From Strigops habroptila (taxonomy: Eukaryota; Chordata; Aves; Psittaciformes; Psittacidae), in NCBI RefSeq assembly GCF_004027225.2, contig NC_044277.2:38916305-38980304 (forward strand): a DNA stretch of 64,000 nt. Direction: 5' to 3'. The position numbers and the translations under genes were made by a program. The notes under the pieces were generated by a model, which was not told where the DNA came from, did no database searches, and saw only the letters and a program-made list of their open reading frames with translations. Of this stretch, positions 1-12,112 are shown one piece after another (the stretch's first letter is position 1; each line of letters opens with the position of its first letter).

Positions 1-1554
1 GATGTCACCTGAGTGGTCTGTCAGGAGCTATGTGAGAGGGAGGACTTGGTGACAGCTCTAACGTCTGAGAATAAGAAATCTACGAACCTTTTCACACCCT
101 CTCCCCTTCCACCAAAACACAGCCGCACCACAGCTAGGAGGAACTGTGACTTCATTTAATCAATGGTGGTCCTGACAGCTATTCTTGCATTGCAGGTAGC
201 ACAGAAATGTTAATTTTAATTCAGCATTTTATATGCAATACAAATTCAAAGCTCCTGTATGGGAGGAAATTTTAGAAGCCTTTCCTGAGGAAAGAATCAG
301 CAAAACTTGTATTGAAGGGATAGTGTCAAGGTGTGTGATACTGCTCTGGAAATCAGTCTCTGATGTGTGTGTTTATTATGTATGTGTAAATATTACGTAT
401 ATTTATACATGCACACACACACGTTTATTTCCAACATTAAGGTCATTATGTTGCAGACATTTACACTTCCCCGGCTGATTTAACCATCTTTATACTGTTC
501 TTGTCAAGCCTCACAATGCCTTTCAGAAGTTGTCAGTGCCAGCTGAACTATGTCATTGAACTAGTTTCCAAGATGAATTCAAATGTTCATGCAGGAGAGG
601 AAAACTGAGATTCAAAGTCAGCTTCTAAATCGCAGGATGACAGATATTTCTTTTCATATATAGTCAAACATACCAGCCAAGGGAAAAAAAAAACAGAAGG
701 GGACCTGGTAACCTATGCTAACATTTTGGACCTTCCCCTGATGCCACATTTGGCTGAGGACAACCATCAAAATTGGGAGGTGGATTGAGTCAGGTTTCCA
801 CTATGTAAGCAGTCTGTTTTCTAAAGTGCTGCAGGTCAGAAGTCTCTTCAGTAGGTGGGTTTAGGCCAACTCAGGATTGTACTGCAGAGCGCTATAGAAA
901 ATCCGTCTCGGCACTTGATCTCAGGAATCCAAACCTGGGTGATCCTCAGCATCTCCAGGTGCTAGTGCTACTGTGAAATGAATGACAGAGGCCTTGCTCA
1001 TTAATTCTTTGATGCACAGAACAGGACTTTTCCCATCAGCTTAAGTGGTTTATTCATGTGCATAAGACATTTTGTCAACCAATGCCATAAAACCCAATAA
1101 CAATGAAGAGTGGTGCCTGTTGTGTGAGATGATGTGGTTTGAGGCTTGCCTGCCACCACATGCTTACCAGAACACTAGGCTGCCTGGAGCATCTGTTCCA
1201 ATTGTGCATTTTCTATTCCTGGCATTTGATTTTCTTTTACCAGCTATTCTAGAACATCAAAAGTGTTTTCTTCCTCTTTATACTGCTTCTTCTTACCTGA
1301 TGTCTCATCCTCTCCTGCCTCAAGGTCCTCCCATGAGTGCTGACAGCAGTTCCCATCCAATAGGGATTATTGTCCCAACTCTTCAGCCTTCTCATTCTTC
1401 ATGGGTGCAGCAGCCAGGCTGAGCAGGTGCTGTAGACAATACAGACACAGTATGGGGTGGAAATCTCCAAGATGCACATATCTTCCCTCTTTCGCTGGGC
1501 AAAGACAGCATCTCCAGTCCTGCTTTTAGCTTGACATGACTGAATATCACAACC
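1..1554. other. Unique intergenic sequence, no gene seen
   Basis: AT-rich, CpG-poor sequence with only short ORFs in all frames and none resembling a known family. The only patterned part is near 360-425, where a short TG-rich tract is followed by a short CA-rich tract. No splice-bounded exon or repeat family was recognised. Confidence 0.6.
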
Positions 1555-1694
1555 CCACCACCTGCAGTGTTCAAGGCCAAGTTGGATGGGGCATTGAGCA
1601 ACTGATCTAGTAGAAGGTGTCCTCCATGGCAGGGGGGTTAGTGCTAGATGACCTTTGAGGTCCCTTCCAACCCAAACCATTCTATGATTCTATG
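1555..1694 (+). mobile_element. CR1 LINE 3' end fragment
   Basis: Reads as the sense strand of a CR1 tail. It has the 'gtgttcaaggccaagttgg' segment that encodes the last residues of ORF2, then the 3' UTR block ending in 'ggtcccttccaaccc', then two copies of the terminal ATTCTATG repeat ending at 1694. It is about 140 bp, so heavily 5'-truncated as most CR1 copies are. There is no coding capacity. It is among the better preserved tails in the window. Confidence 0.92.
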
Positions 1695-3480
1695 TGAAGG
1701 CTTTTGTCAGTCTTGCAGATCTCTTCCATCTCTCCTTCCAGCTGTAAATCCAAGATGTCACAGTTTGGAGTATCTTTTCAGCAATGCATTTACACAAGCT
1801 CTTTTGTTTTTCCGGACAGTCACTCAGCTCTAGGGAAATAAAAGGTCCATAAAATCATGATGTGCAGCAGATTTTTGGCATTTTTTATTGTTCTTTGCAT
1901 GCTTTATTCTGTTTACAGGGTGAAAGACTGTCTTGCAAGAGAGATACATGTCTGCAAACTTAGCATGCTCCGGTGGGAAACTCCCGAATATGAGTCTTGG
2001 GGCTACTCCAGAAAGTCCCTTTCTGAATAGACTGCTCAGCTTGGAGAACTTCATAGCATGCCAGTAATATTAAGTAATGAAGAGCTCATGTACGCCTTGC
2101 CCAAGGCATCTCTGCTTTACAATCCAGAGAGTGAGGCTGGCAGAATTTATCGAGTCTTTGTGTAAGTGTATTGGCCTCCTGTTTCAGCTTTTCTGTTCAG
2201 TTGCTTCTGAATTGGTACAACAAATCAGATGGACTAGGAAGTGGAAAAAAAAGTACATCACACACTCTCCTGCAATTTAAGTGGAAGCAGCATCTGATAA
2301 TACAGATTACAGCTTAATGAGTTGCATCTAACATGCACTTATATCTGTGAGTGCCTCAGCTTCGGGCTTCACTAGCAAACCAGTAACTCAAAATCATGCA
2401 AACAAACACACCATATGTATAGGCATGGTTTATAATCCCATTGTGCAAAGTGATTACTACATTACACAGATGACCAGATGCATTCATGAGTGAGCATCCC
2501 AGTCTGGACAATTCAATTCCCCACAGTGCAAATTGACAGGCCTAATCCTGACCTCACACTAGTTTACGTGGATTTTTTCAGTTCATGTCCTGATTCACAT
2601 CAGTGACAGCAGAACGAAACTCTAGATTCACTATTTCCTTTCTAACACTTTTAAAAGATTTGTGTAAGGTGTTTGTAGAGCAAGCAGGCAATGAATGCAT
2701 TGGTAATCATTAAAAACCTGCACCTCTGTTCTGTGTCTCCAGGGAGACTGTGCATGGACCACCAAATTTACCTTGTTTTGTAACAAGTCGTGAAACAGGA
2801 TGAGTACCTAGTGGTCACAGGAAGAAATAACCAGCTTCCACTTTTGAGTTTGCTGTATTTAAAAGTGCAGCAAGACCTAGAAGGCATATCAAAAGCCAAA
2901 CCAGGATGTCTGTTTTCTAACTGGTACATTCCAAAATCAAGGCACCTCATCACTGAAAGAATGAATCCTGCAGCAGCCTAAACTCTTCCAAATACATCAT
3001 TGGGTGGCCGTGAAGATATATTCATTCCCTGCTGGTATAAGCTGGTCTAAGCCTAGCAAGGCAGCAAACATGAAAAGAGAAAAACATTGTCCTCTCTGAA
3101 ATCTCAGCCCAAACACCAAAGAAAAATGCACTTGGACGCAAAGCTCTGAGGAAAATGGGCTTTGCCTGAACTTCAACAAAAATTCTTCTTGCCTGCAACA
3201 AAAGGAACATCACAAAACTAGCAGCAATCATTTCTTTAAAGATTTTACGCTACTTGCAGACTAGGAAAGTCAGCTGGTAAAACTCGTGCCAGCCTGACTT
3301 CTGCCATCCTTTAGATAACATTGTGCTCGAGATGACTGTTAACAAAAGCAGCAGTAGAGAGATTCAGACAGATACATGGAGCAGATTTTCCTAAACTGGA
3401 AAGTAAAAAGTTCAAGTGGCGTGGCATTACATTTAGTATTTATGTTTTATATGCCTTAACATTGCTGTATGTTTTACAAA
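1695..3480. other. Unique intergenic sequence, no gene seen
   Basis: AT-rich sequence between a CR1 tail and the CpG island. Short ORFs on both strands overlap one another and show no family resemblance. No repeat family was recognised. Confidence 0.55.
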
Positions 3481-3499
3481 ACGCAACATTGATTCTACT

Positions 3500-3870
3500 A
3501 CTTCACCACGCAGGGCCATCCCGTTGCAGTGGCACAGGACTGCGGGCACGGTAAGTCATCTCAGGAAGATTCCGCTTGAGTCTCTGAGGCAAATAGGTAA
3601 TGACGATTAGAAACAAGTTGCTCGGCGCAGAAGCCGAGGTACAAAGGCTGAGGAGCGGAGGGATGGCGCTTACCTGAGCCCGGCCATGAGCATCCCTCGA
3701 GCTCCTCCCCGCGGGTGCTGCCGCGCCGCAGCCTTCCAGCCCCGGGCCGGTTCCACCCCGCTCACCCGGGGGTGCCCCGGCCCCCATCTCCTCTATCCCG
3801 CGGCAAATACACCCAGCCGGGGGGTAGCCCTCCTAATTAGCACCCGCACCCCTGCTTGGATGGGTAGAGG
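3500..3870. promoter_or_regulatory. Compact CpG island, candidate promoter in the gene desert
   Basis: GC-rich patch in an otherwise AT-rich, CpG-depleted region. By eye there are about 20 CpG dinucleotides between roughly 3,625 and 3,835, including several CCGCGG/CCGCGC clusters. Flanking kilobases have almost none. No TATA box is evident, as usual for CpG-island promoters. On the minus strand the island contains a consensus splice donor (CAG|GTAAG, exon end at 3674), so a transcript starting on its right side and running leftwards is plausible. Nothing in it matches CR1. It could be an lncRNA promoter, a distal alternative first exon of the neighbouring gene (FAM110B by mammalian synteny), or a methylation-free enhancer. 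Promoter function is inferred. Confidence 0.6.
3674..3787 (-). other. Candidate minus-strand first exon (open frame to a splice donor)
   Basis: On the minus strand an ATG at 3787 with purines at -3 and +4 opens a frame through 38 codons of Gly/Ala/Arg-rich sequence, up to a CAG|GTAAG donor whose last exon base is 3674. The frame would otherwise continue to 3503. The residue composition is what any GC-rich frame gives, and I recognise no family, so it may be non-coding. The 5' limit of the exon is unknown; I mark only the stretch from the ATG to the donor. Support comes from the donor inside a CpG island, not from protein similarity. Confidence 0.3.
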
Positions 3871-3874
3871 GGTC

Positions 3875-5890
3875 TCCTGTGCTGAACTCCTTTTGCCCAC
3901 GTTTTCTACTTAGAGCTTTAGTAAGGGCTGGAGTTAAGGAGCTGCTAGCCAGCAAATCTGTGTTTGTCATAGATTTGCACCACCGCTGTGCTGACAAGGA
4001 CTCAGGGGTCAACTTGACGCTTTACAGTTGTGAAACAGCTGTACAGGCATAAACAAGGATGGAAACAGAAGGTGGGTAGGTGCTAGGCATGGCTGGTCTC
4101 CCCAGGGGGGCTGTGCTGTGGGACTGCAGTGCTGGGGTGTGGTTCAGGGGTTGTGGTGCACTGACCAGGTCCCAGGAGCCACAGGTATTCACAGGCAGCT
4201 CCTTCTTCACCCAGGCACCCTCTGCTTTGTCACCCGTGGTCTCAGCAAAATAGTTTTCTTTCTGTGCTACTCAGGCCAAAAGGGGCTCATACTCCCTCTT
4301 GCCAAGCAGCCTTTAAAGTGACTTTACTGTTATTCACACAGATACTTAAATGCCTTGATCAATATGTCTCTGAGTGGGTGCTGAGCTGATTTGCCTGCAG
4401 AGGTGACAAGCACCACAGGAAAGAGCTGTAGACCTCTCTTTGCAAACTGCTCTTTCAGTCATATCCCTCTAGCATAAATAAGATAAAATTAAGCTAAATA
4501 CAATATATCTGCAAGGACAACAAGCTTTGTCTGAGATTTTTAGGTCAGGCGAGGCTGGTTCAGTGGTGACCAGAAAAGAAATTAAAGATTTCCAAAAGCA
4601 CAGACACAGGCATTTAAAATTTAAGGTTGCTTTTAACAAAGTTCTTGGAAGATTTGGATAAGGAGGTCAGATTCCAGCACTGGAAATATGAGATACATTG
4701 ATTTCCTCAGAGGTGAAATGTTCAAAGACAGACTTCAGGGAGGCTCACTGGCAACTCTGGCAACTCCCCCCACACTGCACATATATGCAGAATAAATAGG
4801 CAATCCTCACAACTGGAATGAACCCCCTCCACGCACACTGCTGAATGTACAGTCCCTGGACCTGTATTTGAAAGGGGACTTGTCTTTTTAACTTGTAACT
4901 ATTAGTGAAACACAATATTCTTCCCCCCTTCCCTTCACTTCTTGCCTTGTTCATACCTCTGGGCTATCTCAGCTACCAGAACACTGATGCTATGTAAATA
5001 ATATCAAATAAACTACCAGTCTACCTAAAGGCACTGGATCTGCAAAGGCTTATGCTTTGACAGATCTTTACGCCTCTGCCTAATTAATCACTTGAATTCA
5101 GTGCCAGTACTTAGAGTGCATGACACCAAGCTGAAGCATAAGTCTTTATTAGAGCAGGACCTTGGATGGCCAGGCACATTATATAAATGTACTAAATAAC
5201 CCTTTCGCCCACTAAGAAATAAGTTTAACAAACAGCACTGTTTCACTGAACATGTTCTAAGCGCTTTGCAGTAGAAAGACGACAGTAGTATACTGGTGAA
5301 AAAGACAAAAGCATTGACCTTAAGTGTCTGTGAGAATCTGCAGACAAGTCCATGACCTGCAGCTTCTGAAGAAAACAGTATTGCAAACACAGGGCAAATT
5401 AAAATGAACTCTGGCATCAGCAAAACAGAGATTAAATGTTTGAAAAGACAGAAAGCCTGTGCTGGCAGTACAAAGGGAATAAGCTGGACAATAATCAAAA
5501 TTCAGCTTGGTCAAATACAGAAAAGCATTACTGCAGTCTGGTACAAACTGCAAGAGAGATTTTCAAACTCCCTTTTTTAATAATTAGAGGGATTCAGGAG
5601 TCAAATTACCAGAATTTTTTTAGGTGAGGCCAACAGAGAAATATTCACATTGATGTTGTTTGCAGCTTCATAGCTAAGTGAATAGTTAATGAAGTAGTGA
5701 ACTTCATCTGCAAATTCAAGCTGCTGTGCACCACCATGGTAACTGGGTAATATTTTCCAAATTGCTTGAACAACATGAATGACTTCAAAGCAAGCTTCTG
5801 TTAAAAAGCATCACCTGGAATAATTTTTCTTCTATCAGCCTTAAATAAGTGCTAGACATGTCACATCAATTCACTTGGTGACGCTCATTT
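3875..5890. other. Unique intergenic sequence, no gene seen
   Basis: Intermediate-GC sequence next to the island that becomes AT-rich after about 4.4 kb. Scattered short ORFs show no recognisable domain, and no repeat family was seen. Confidence 0.5.
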
Positions 5891-6262
5891 AATCATAGAA
5901 TTGTAGAATCATAGAATACCAGGATGGAAGTGACCTCAAGGATCATCTGGTCCAACCTTTCTTGGCAAAAGCACAGTCTAGGCAAGATGTTCCAGCACCC
6001 TGCCCAGCTGAATCTTAGAAGTGTCCAACATTGGGGTGTCCACCACTTCCCTGGGGAGATTGTTCCAATGGCTGATTGTTCTCATGGTGAAAATTTTTCC
6101 TCTTGTGCCCAGTTGGAATCTCCCCAGGAATAACTTGTGCCCATTGCCTCATCTTTTCCATGTGACCCCTTGTGACTCCTTATAAAAAGGGAGTCTCCAT
6201 CTTTTTTGTAGCCACCCTTTAAATACTGGAACATGGTGATAAGGTCTCCCCTGTGCCTTTTT
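5891..6262 (-). mobile_element. CR1 LINE 3' fragment, divergent subfamily
   Basis: The plus strand shows the reverse complement of a CR1 tail. It starts with degenerate copies of the 8-base terminal repeat, then the 'ggatcatctggtccaacc' block, then antisense to the ORF2 C-terminus and on into sequence ending 'aaggtctcccctgtgcc'. The spacing and many substitutions differ from the copies at 33.8 and 59.8 kb, which suggests an older insertion or another subfamily. The ORF2 part carries no usable frame. Confidence 0.88.
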
Positions 6263-8784
6263 TAGTATCTCATTCCTCCTTCATGAGCAGTGCCCCTGGC
6301 CCACACTGAGTGTGTGCACTCTGTGAGACCAGACTTATGTAACTGCAGACAAAAACACTTCTTCTCAAAGTTGCCACAGACTAAAATAAAGTTGTGCACC
6401 ATCAGCACGAAGTGATCAGCACTAACAAGTGAAAGGAGACAGCTCAGAGGAGGAGTAGTATTTAAAAAGGGAAGAAGACAAAAGTCATCAAATAGATGAT
6501 CATGAAAAAACAGATTGAATCAGCAAGGCAAAGGATGTCTCTGCAGTTACAGACCGCAGGGCATTTATTTAGATGAGAGCAGAAATCACCCAAGGCAGCC
6601 CCTGACAGCCTTAAGCCAAGATGCTTGCGGTCTATTTCACAATGCAACACAGTTATGCTAATGAAATAAGCCAAATAGACATAAATATTTCTGATCTGTT
6701 AAGGGAATTTACAGTTCTAAAGATCTTTCTCTACCTCAAATAGACACCCCTCACTCTCTCCCTCACAGTGGCTGGTTTCTTTCTCTGGATAGAATAGGTA
6801 GGAAAACAGTGTTTCTGGGTATGATTTTACGGATTATGGTAGCCTCATTATTGTCACTACTAAAATGTATTCTCAGATATGTGATTAACAATAGCTGTTC
6901 AAACAGTACATGCTAGTATAATAACGTAATCCATGACAGCAAGAAGAAATTTCCACCGGGAATAGTGAGAACTGAAATCCCTAGATGGGTCACTAAAGCT
7001 ACAGCCAGCTGAAAGCTTCACCTAAGGGTGAATCTAGATAGAAGTAGATAGATAGAAATAAATAGATAAAAATAAAATGGAGATATATTCATGCATCATG
7101 CTTAACAGATGAATTAAGCCTTGCTTTGTACCATGATAAAAAGGTCAGTATCATGTCTGAGTTATGCACTCTCTGATTTCACATGGCAAACACTGGTAAT
7201 TTTCACTGGAATATACACTACCTGCCTGCTACAATGTTCCCCACAATGTGAACAGTCTTACTAGCTAAGGAAAAGAAACAGGCTTTTAATACTATTAATA
7301 CTATAACTCTATCTATAGGCTATTTATAACTGGCTAGGACCAGGTATAGACCGCTACTTCCTACTTCTAGTCACTGAACATGACTATGCTGAGTGCCATG
7401 GAGTGAGTCGTTGGTCAGGCCTTCTGCAGCTGGAAAACAGATTATCAGAGACTGAGCATTTGGTGAGGATTTACTGAAAGCATAATGATGATGAATAACT
7501 ATTACTCAATGGCTGTCTCATTCCTTGGCGCTCGTCTTTTCAAGTCTAGAGCTGGTCAAAGAAATGTGCTAGCCTAATCGGGTTGGCAGGTGGGAGTGGG
7601 AGGGAAGATGGAGACCACAACTGAATGAAGGAAAAATACAACAGAATATCTTCTTTCCTTTTTAATTTTCACATAGCAAAAGAACAACAATAAAACCCAA
7701 ACCCAGATAAACTTTTTTAGGTCAGCCTTCAAGGTTTTTCTCAGACAAAAGAAAAATCAATGTTTCAGTTGTGTTACTCTCCTGTTACTGTTTCTTTTAG
7801 ACATAGATCAATTTTAAATGAAAACAGTGCTCTCCTGAAATGAAAATGAGGAATGTTTTATCTAGAAAATGTCAAACTAAATAGGCTGATATTTTTCATT
7901 ATTAAAGTACCTAAATGAATACTTCTGATTTTTTGGTACCTTCCCCCATTTTTTCGCCAACTAAAGTTGTTAAAATTTCAGAAATAATTGGTGCCTCCAA
8001 CATGTGTGCTACTTTTCTTCAGCATAAAAAGGGTACATGCCAGAGCCTGAGGGCCTAAAGAGCCCCATAGCCAGCTGCTGAAGCTACCCTCAGCTCATGG
8101 GGGCTGCCCATGCGCAGATGTCTGTGTACAACAAGCCACTGTGACCCTCAGGCTTTGCGAGGAAAAAGGCAATGAGAAGAGAAAACACAACGTGGCTGCT
8201 TTTGAATAGCTCTGTATCTTTGCAAAGCTACCAGCAAGTGGAAGGAACATAAAAATCCCTACCTTAAGTCTGACTCTAGAGTTGCCAAAATAACTTTGCT
8301 TTGGCTAATGAGCTGTTGTTAGGGTCAGGATTAACAGACCATCAATTTTTTATTTTGCTGTGTCTCTCCTACCCATTCCTAACCCTTCATTTCAGCTTCC
8401 ACAATACCCACAGTAAGATTTTCTCTCAGTGTCAGACCAATAGTGCCCCTTATCCTTGCATGCTGAGGAGCCCATAGCATCTTGTGCAGATCAAATCCCC
8501 TGAACTGGATCAGATCACATGAGCCTTTTTGGAGAACAGAATTGCAACCCACCTCCCATCTCCTATAGGATGAGGAGTTTCCCAGTCTGTCTTATAAAGG
8601 CAATAAAGCTAAAAACCTGAGGAGAAGGGGAAGAATGGTTGCCAGAACAGACTTCTGCCACTTCTACAGGGAACCTGAAGGACTGCACTTGACTAATCTT
8701 TGTTAACTCACATAGGCACTAAACTCCTGAAGCTCCATTTCCCACTCTCCTTGCTGCCTAAACAGCGTCTCAAACCCTTTCTCT

Positions 8785-8812
8785 TCCTATTGACTTCAGT
8801 AGGAAAGGCTCC
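8785..8812. repeat. Possible remnant of an ancient MITE-like repeat
   Basis: The near-palindromic core 'cctattgacttcagtagg' resembles the CATTGACTTCAATGGG motif common at the ends of old DNA-transposon-derived repeats in sauropsids. The piece is short and the family name uncertain, so this is a weak call made from motif memory. Confidence 0.2.
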
Positions 8813-11800
8813 ATTTTGCAGCAGTAAGGGATGAATACTCTGGATCTCCATGTTGTCTCGTGGACCATGCACAACACTTGTGAATGTGTGCAACTCTATT
8901 TATTCACTTTGAAAAATAGAAAGCTTATATCATGGACTTGCACATGAACTGAGCACTGCAACTGCCTTTAGCTCTGACATTCAGCTAATACTGACAAATT
9001 AGCTGAGTTCTTGCAATTTACATGAGGTTTCATCAGAATATATTCCAATATTCAACTAAGATCCTTTCAGGGGGTGGCACTGTGATCAATATATTAAAGA
9101 TGAGTGAGTCTTTGAAGCTGAGCTGCTGTAATTAATCTACATTATTTTGCATTTTGCTTGTCTCAGAAAAATATTATTTTGTTTCCTGTCTGTTTTTTGC
9201 AGCAACCTGCAAACAAAAACCGGAACGTATTTACCTCTTTTGCAAATGCATCCTGATTATCCTAGTCTTATAGGCATAAGCAACCCTTAGACTCCTCTGC
9301 TTTCCGTAAAGCACTTACTGATGTTGTACCAGCCAAGCCTTGGTCTACTGCAACATGCCAGACTGGGAGTCCATTACAACTCGTACACTATGTATATGCT
9401 AGAAGGAGTAGCAGATATGCCCAGTGGCTTGGGAAAAGTAGATGTTATGTTTAATTATGTGACATAGTTAAAAAGGAAGCAGAAAAAAACCACATATGCA
9501 ATAATGAAGGGCAGGAAACTCTAATTAGATTTAAGTACATAATACTAAGCAACTATTTTGCTCAGATGACACAATTTGCTGAATTCAAATCACTGCTAAA
9601 CCCGAACAGTCTGTCTGGATCCTACACTTCACAATACTTAGAGTTTAGATCATCAGGGTCAGAGTGTCTGAAATCAGATTCAAATATCTCCTGAGTGGAG
9701 TGCAAATAAAAGGTTTAAACTTACAGCCATCTGTGGTGAGGGTTATCATCCATTGACTCTGAAAAGAGAGCAACTACCAGAAGCCCCTGGCAATTATGAA
9801 ATGCAGGATGGTGTTACTTTACCATTGCAGGCTTTGGTTACCACTAAAGATATGTACATGCCACTACAGTTATGGGATCCCCAAACTGTGTCCTATGTTA
9901 TACTTGCAGCCCTGAAACTCCTTCTGTGCAGCCTGAAAAAGTTTGCCAAACTAGGAAAAATGGAAGAAAGAGCACAAACAGCCACAGCCCCAGCACTACC
10001 CAGAAGCTCACTTCTCTCCTTCTCTTTCCCCTCTGTGTAACTGGTACACCAGCATTTCTGCCTCAGCATCACCACAGATGGTGGAGGGTTTGTCTTGGCT
10101 GAAACGCTGCAGGGGCATATTCTGCTTAGCAAGAGCCCTAGCATACACATGAAATGGTACACCCCATCCAATTCCCTCACTATTCTCCTCAGACTTCCCT
10201 GATTTCCCCTGGCCTGCACATGTTTGAGAGTTGTGCAACTAGAAACTGAACAAGGGGGTTAAAAATGGGTGTACCAGTCGGTCACTAAGCACAACCAGCT
10301 TTGCCCTTCTTGCTAAAACTAGGTGCTCTGAGAGAAAAACAGCGTGTGATTATGCCATTATTTGAAGGACCATTCTGGCCTCTCAAATGCAAAGTGCAAA
10401 GCTTTGATTGTACAGGTAAACTTACCTCTGACACCACATACTATGAAGTGCTTTATCTTGCAGCCCTACCAATAGAGGTTTTAATGGAATCTTACTAGAC
10501 ATGAAAAATTATTGGCACCTGAGGACAGATACCTCAACAAATGTTAATGCAAATAAGTAAATAAGGAGAGATGTTAGTAAGAATAATACTCCAAAGCACA
10601 TTGTCCTTCTCCTGCCTGGAGTTTAGGAGGTCCTTACATGTTATGTTTGCAGCCATGCACTTAATCGCAAGATTTTGCTAATAATTGGCAACAGTCAATA
10701 CAATGAAAAATTCATCTGATGGATCTCTAAGATTTATGGAGACTGTAAAGCTTAAAATGGAAGAGAAGTCGTCTTAACTGATGCAAAATTCCCAGGACAA
10801 TAGAGCAAGCCATAGTTATAGTGTAATTTCAACTAGCTTTCACTGTATTTTTAAGACATACACAGAAGTGAATACTGTTTATTCTATGATAATAATTTAC
10901 TTTTAGAGGTATCTATCACTAACCAATTGGCCAGGAGCACTGCAATGTACCAGTAATGAATTATCTTTAAGCAGCACTTTGCATGTAAATGATACCACTG
11001 TGCTTTATAGGCTAAATATTTGGCTGTTGTAACCCCGTTGCTGTTGGAGAGATTTCAGAGGATCTACACTAGTATACAAAAGTGAAGGATGCAACGGTAT
11101 TTTTTTTTTATGCACATTGACATTCAGCCATGGATGAACAGCTGTCTACTAGCTAACAACATTGTTTCATGTGACTTCTGATAATACTTGTCTGATGAAA
11201 ACCTAGAGGGAAATGAGATAGACCTGAATCATGCACTGAGAGGTTTGAGCATGTAGGAAGCTGCCTGGGACCAATTAGTAGCATGATTATCGATTCAAAT
11301 ACTGGAGCATAAGACAATTATTTACATCTTGATTTTTCCCCTATTAATCTGTCCAAGAACAGACTTTTTTTTTTTTTGTGTACAGGCTTCTTGCTGTGTT
11401 CTTTCAACCCCTAATCATTACCAGCTCCATCACCAAACACTTCGTAGTGATAGTGAGATTCCCCCATGTATTTTCTTTGCATATCACAGTCCTGATATTC
11501 CTCTCACACGTGGCAGAAATCTTACAAGAGGTCAGGTAAAAAAATAATAAATAAAAGTGATTCAGAACCTTGTGATTAATCTTCAAGCATTTTATCTAGG
11601 ATGGGGCAGCTAGCTTGAGTCAATTATTAATTACTTACATCTGCCTCTGCGATAGGTGGGCCTGCCAGAGCTCTCCAATGCTTGGATCCAGAAGGCAATT
11701 TTCCCATGTTCATGGGTGCTTGGCTCCAGTGTTTTGTTTGGGTTTGCGCCATCTCTCCTTTCTCTGACAGAATGTTGTTGTATTTAAAAATAGAAAACTC

Positions 11801-12069
11801 CATCTGCTGTATGGGAAACTGAATTGCAGCTAATGTCATCATATTTCTCTTGTCCTTGATCAGGGAGGGGAATGCCTTTCAGAAAGTGCTGTCACAGATC
11901 TATAAAGATCCAGACAGGCTATTTGTTTCTCTCTGAGTCCTTTCCACTAAAGTGTAGTAACAACAGAAGAAATCAGTTGGTCCTGTTACTAGCTCCATGA
12001 AGGTGGAGTTGTTTCCAACTGGGATCCATATCTCCCCAGGAGTGCCTGGCCCTGCAGACCCATGGAGTG

Positions 12070-12112
12070 ACTCCCATTGACTTCAGGAAGCTCTGGATCA
12101 GGCCCAAGAGCT
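12070..12112. repeat. Possible remnant of an ancient MITE-like repeat
   Basis: The motif 'cccattgacttcagg' is followed shortly by 'ctggatcaggccc'. The two motifs recur together in old sauropsid interspersed repeats. It is a short, degraded fragment and the family was not determined. Confidence 0.25.
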
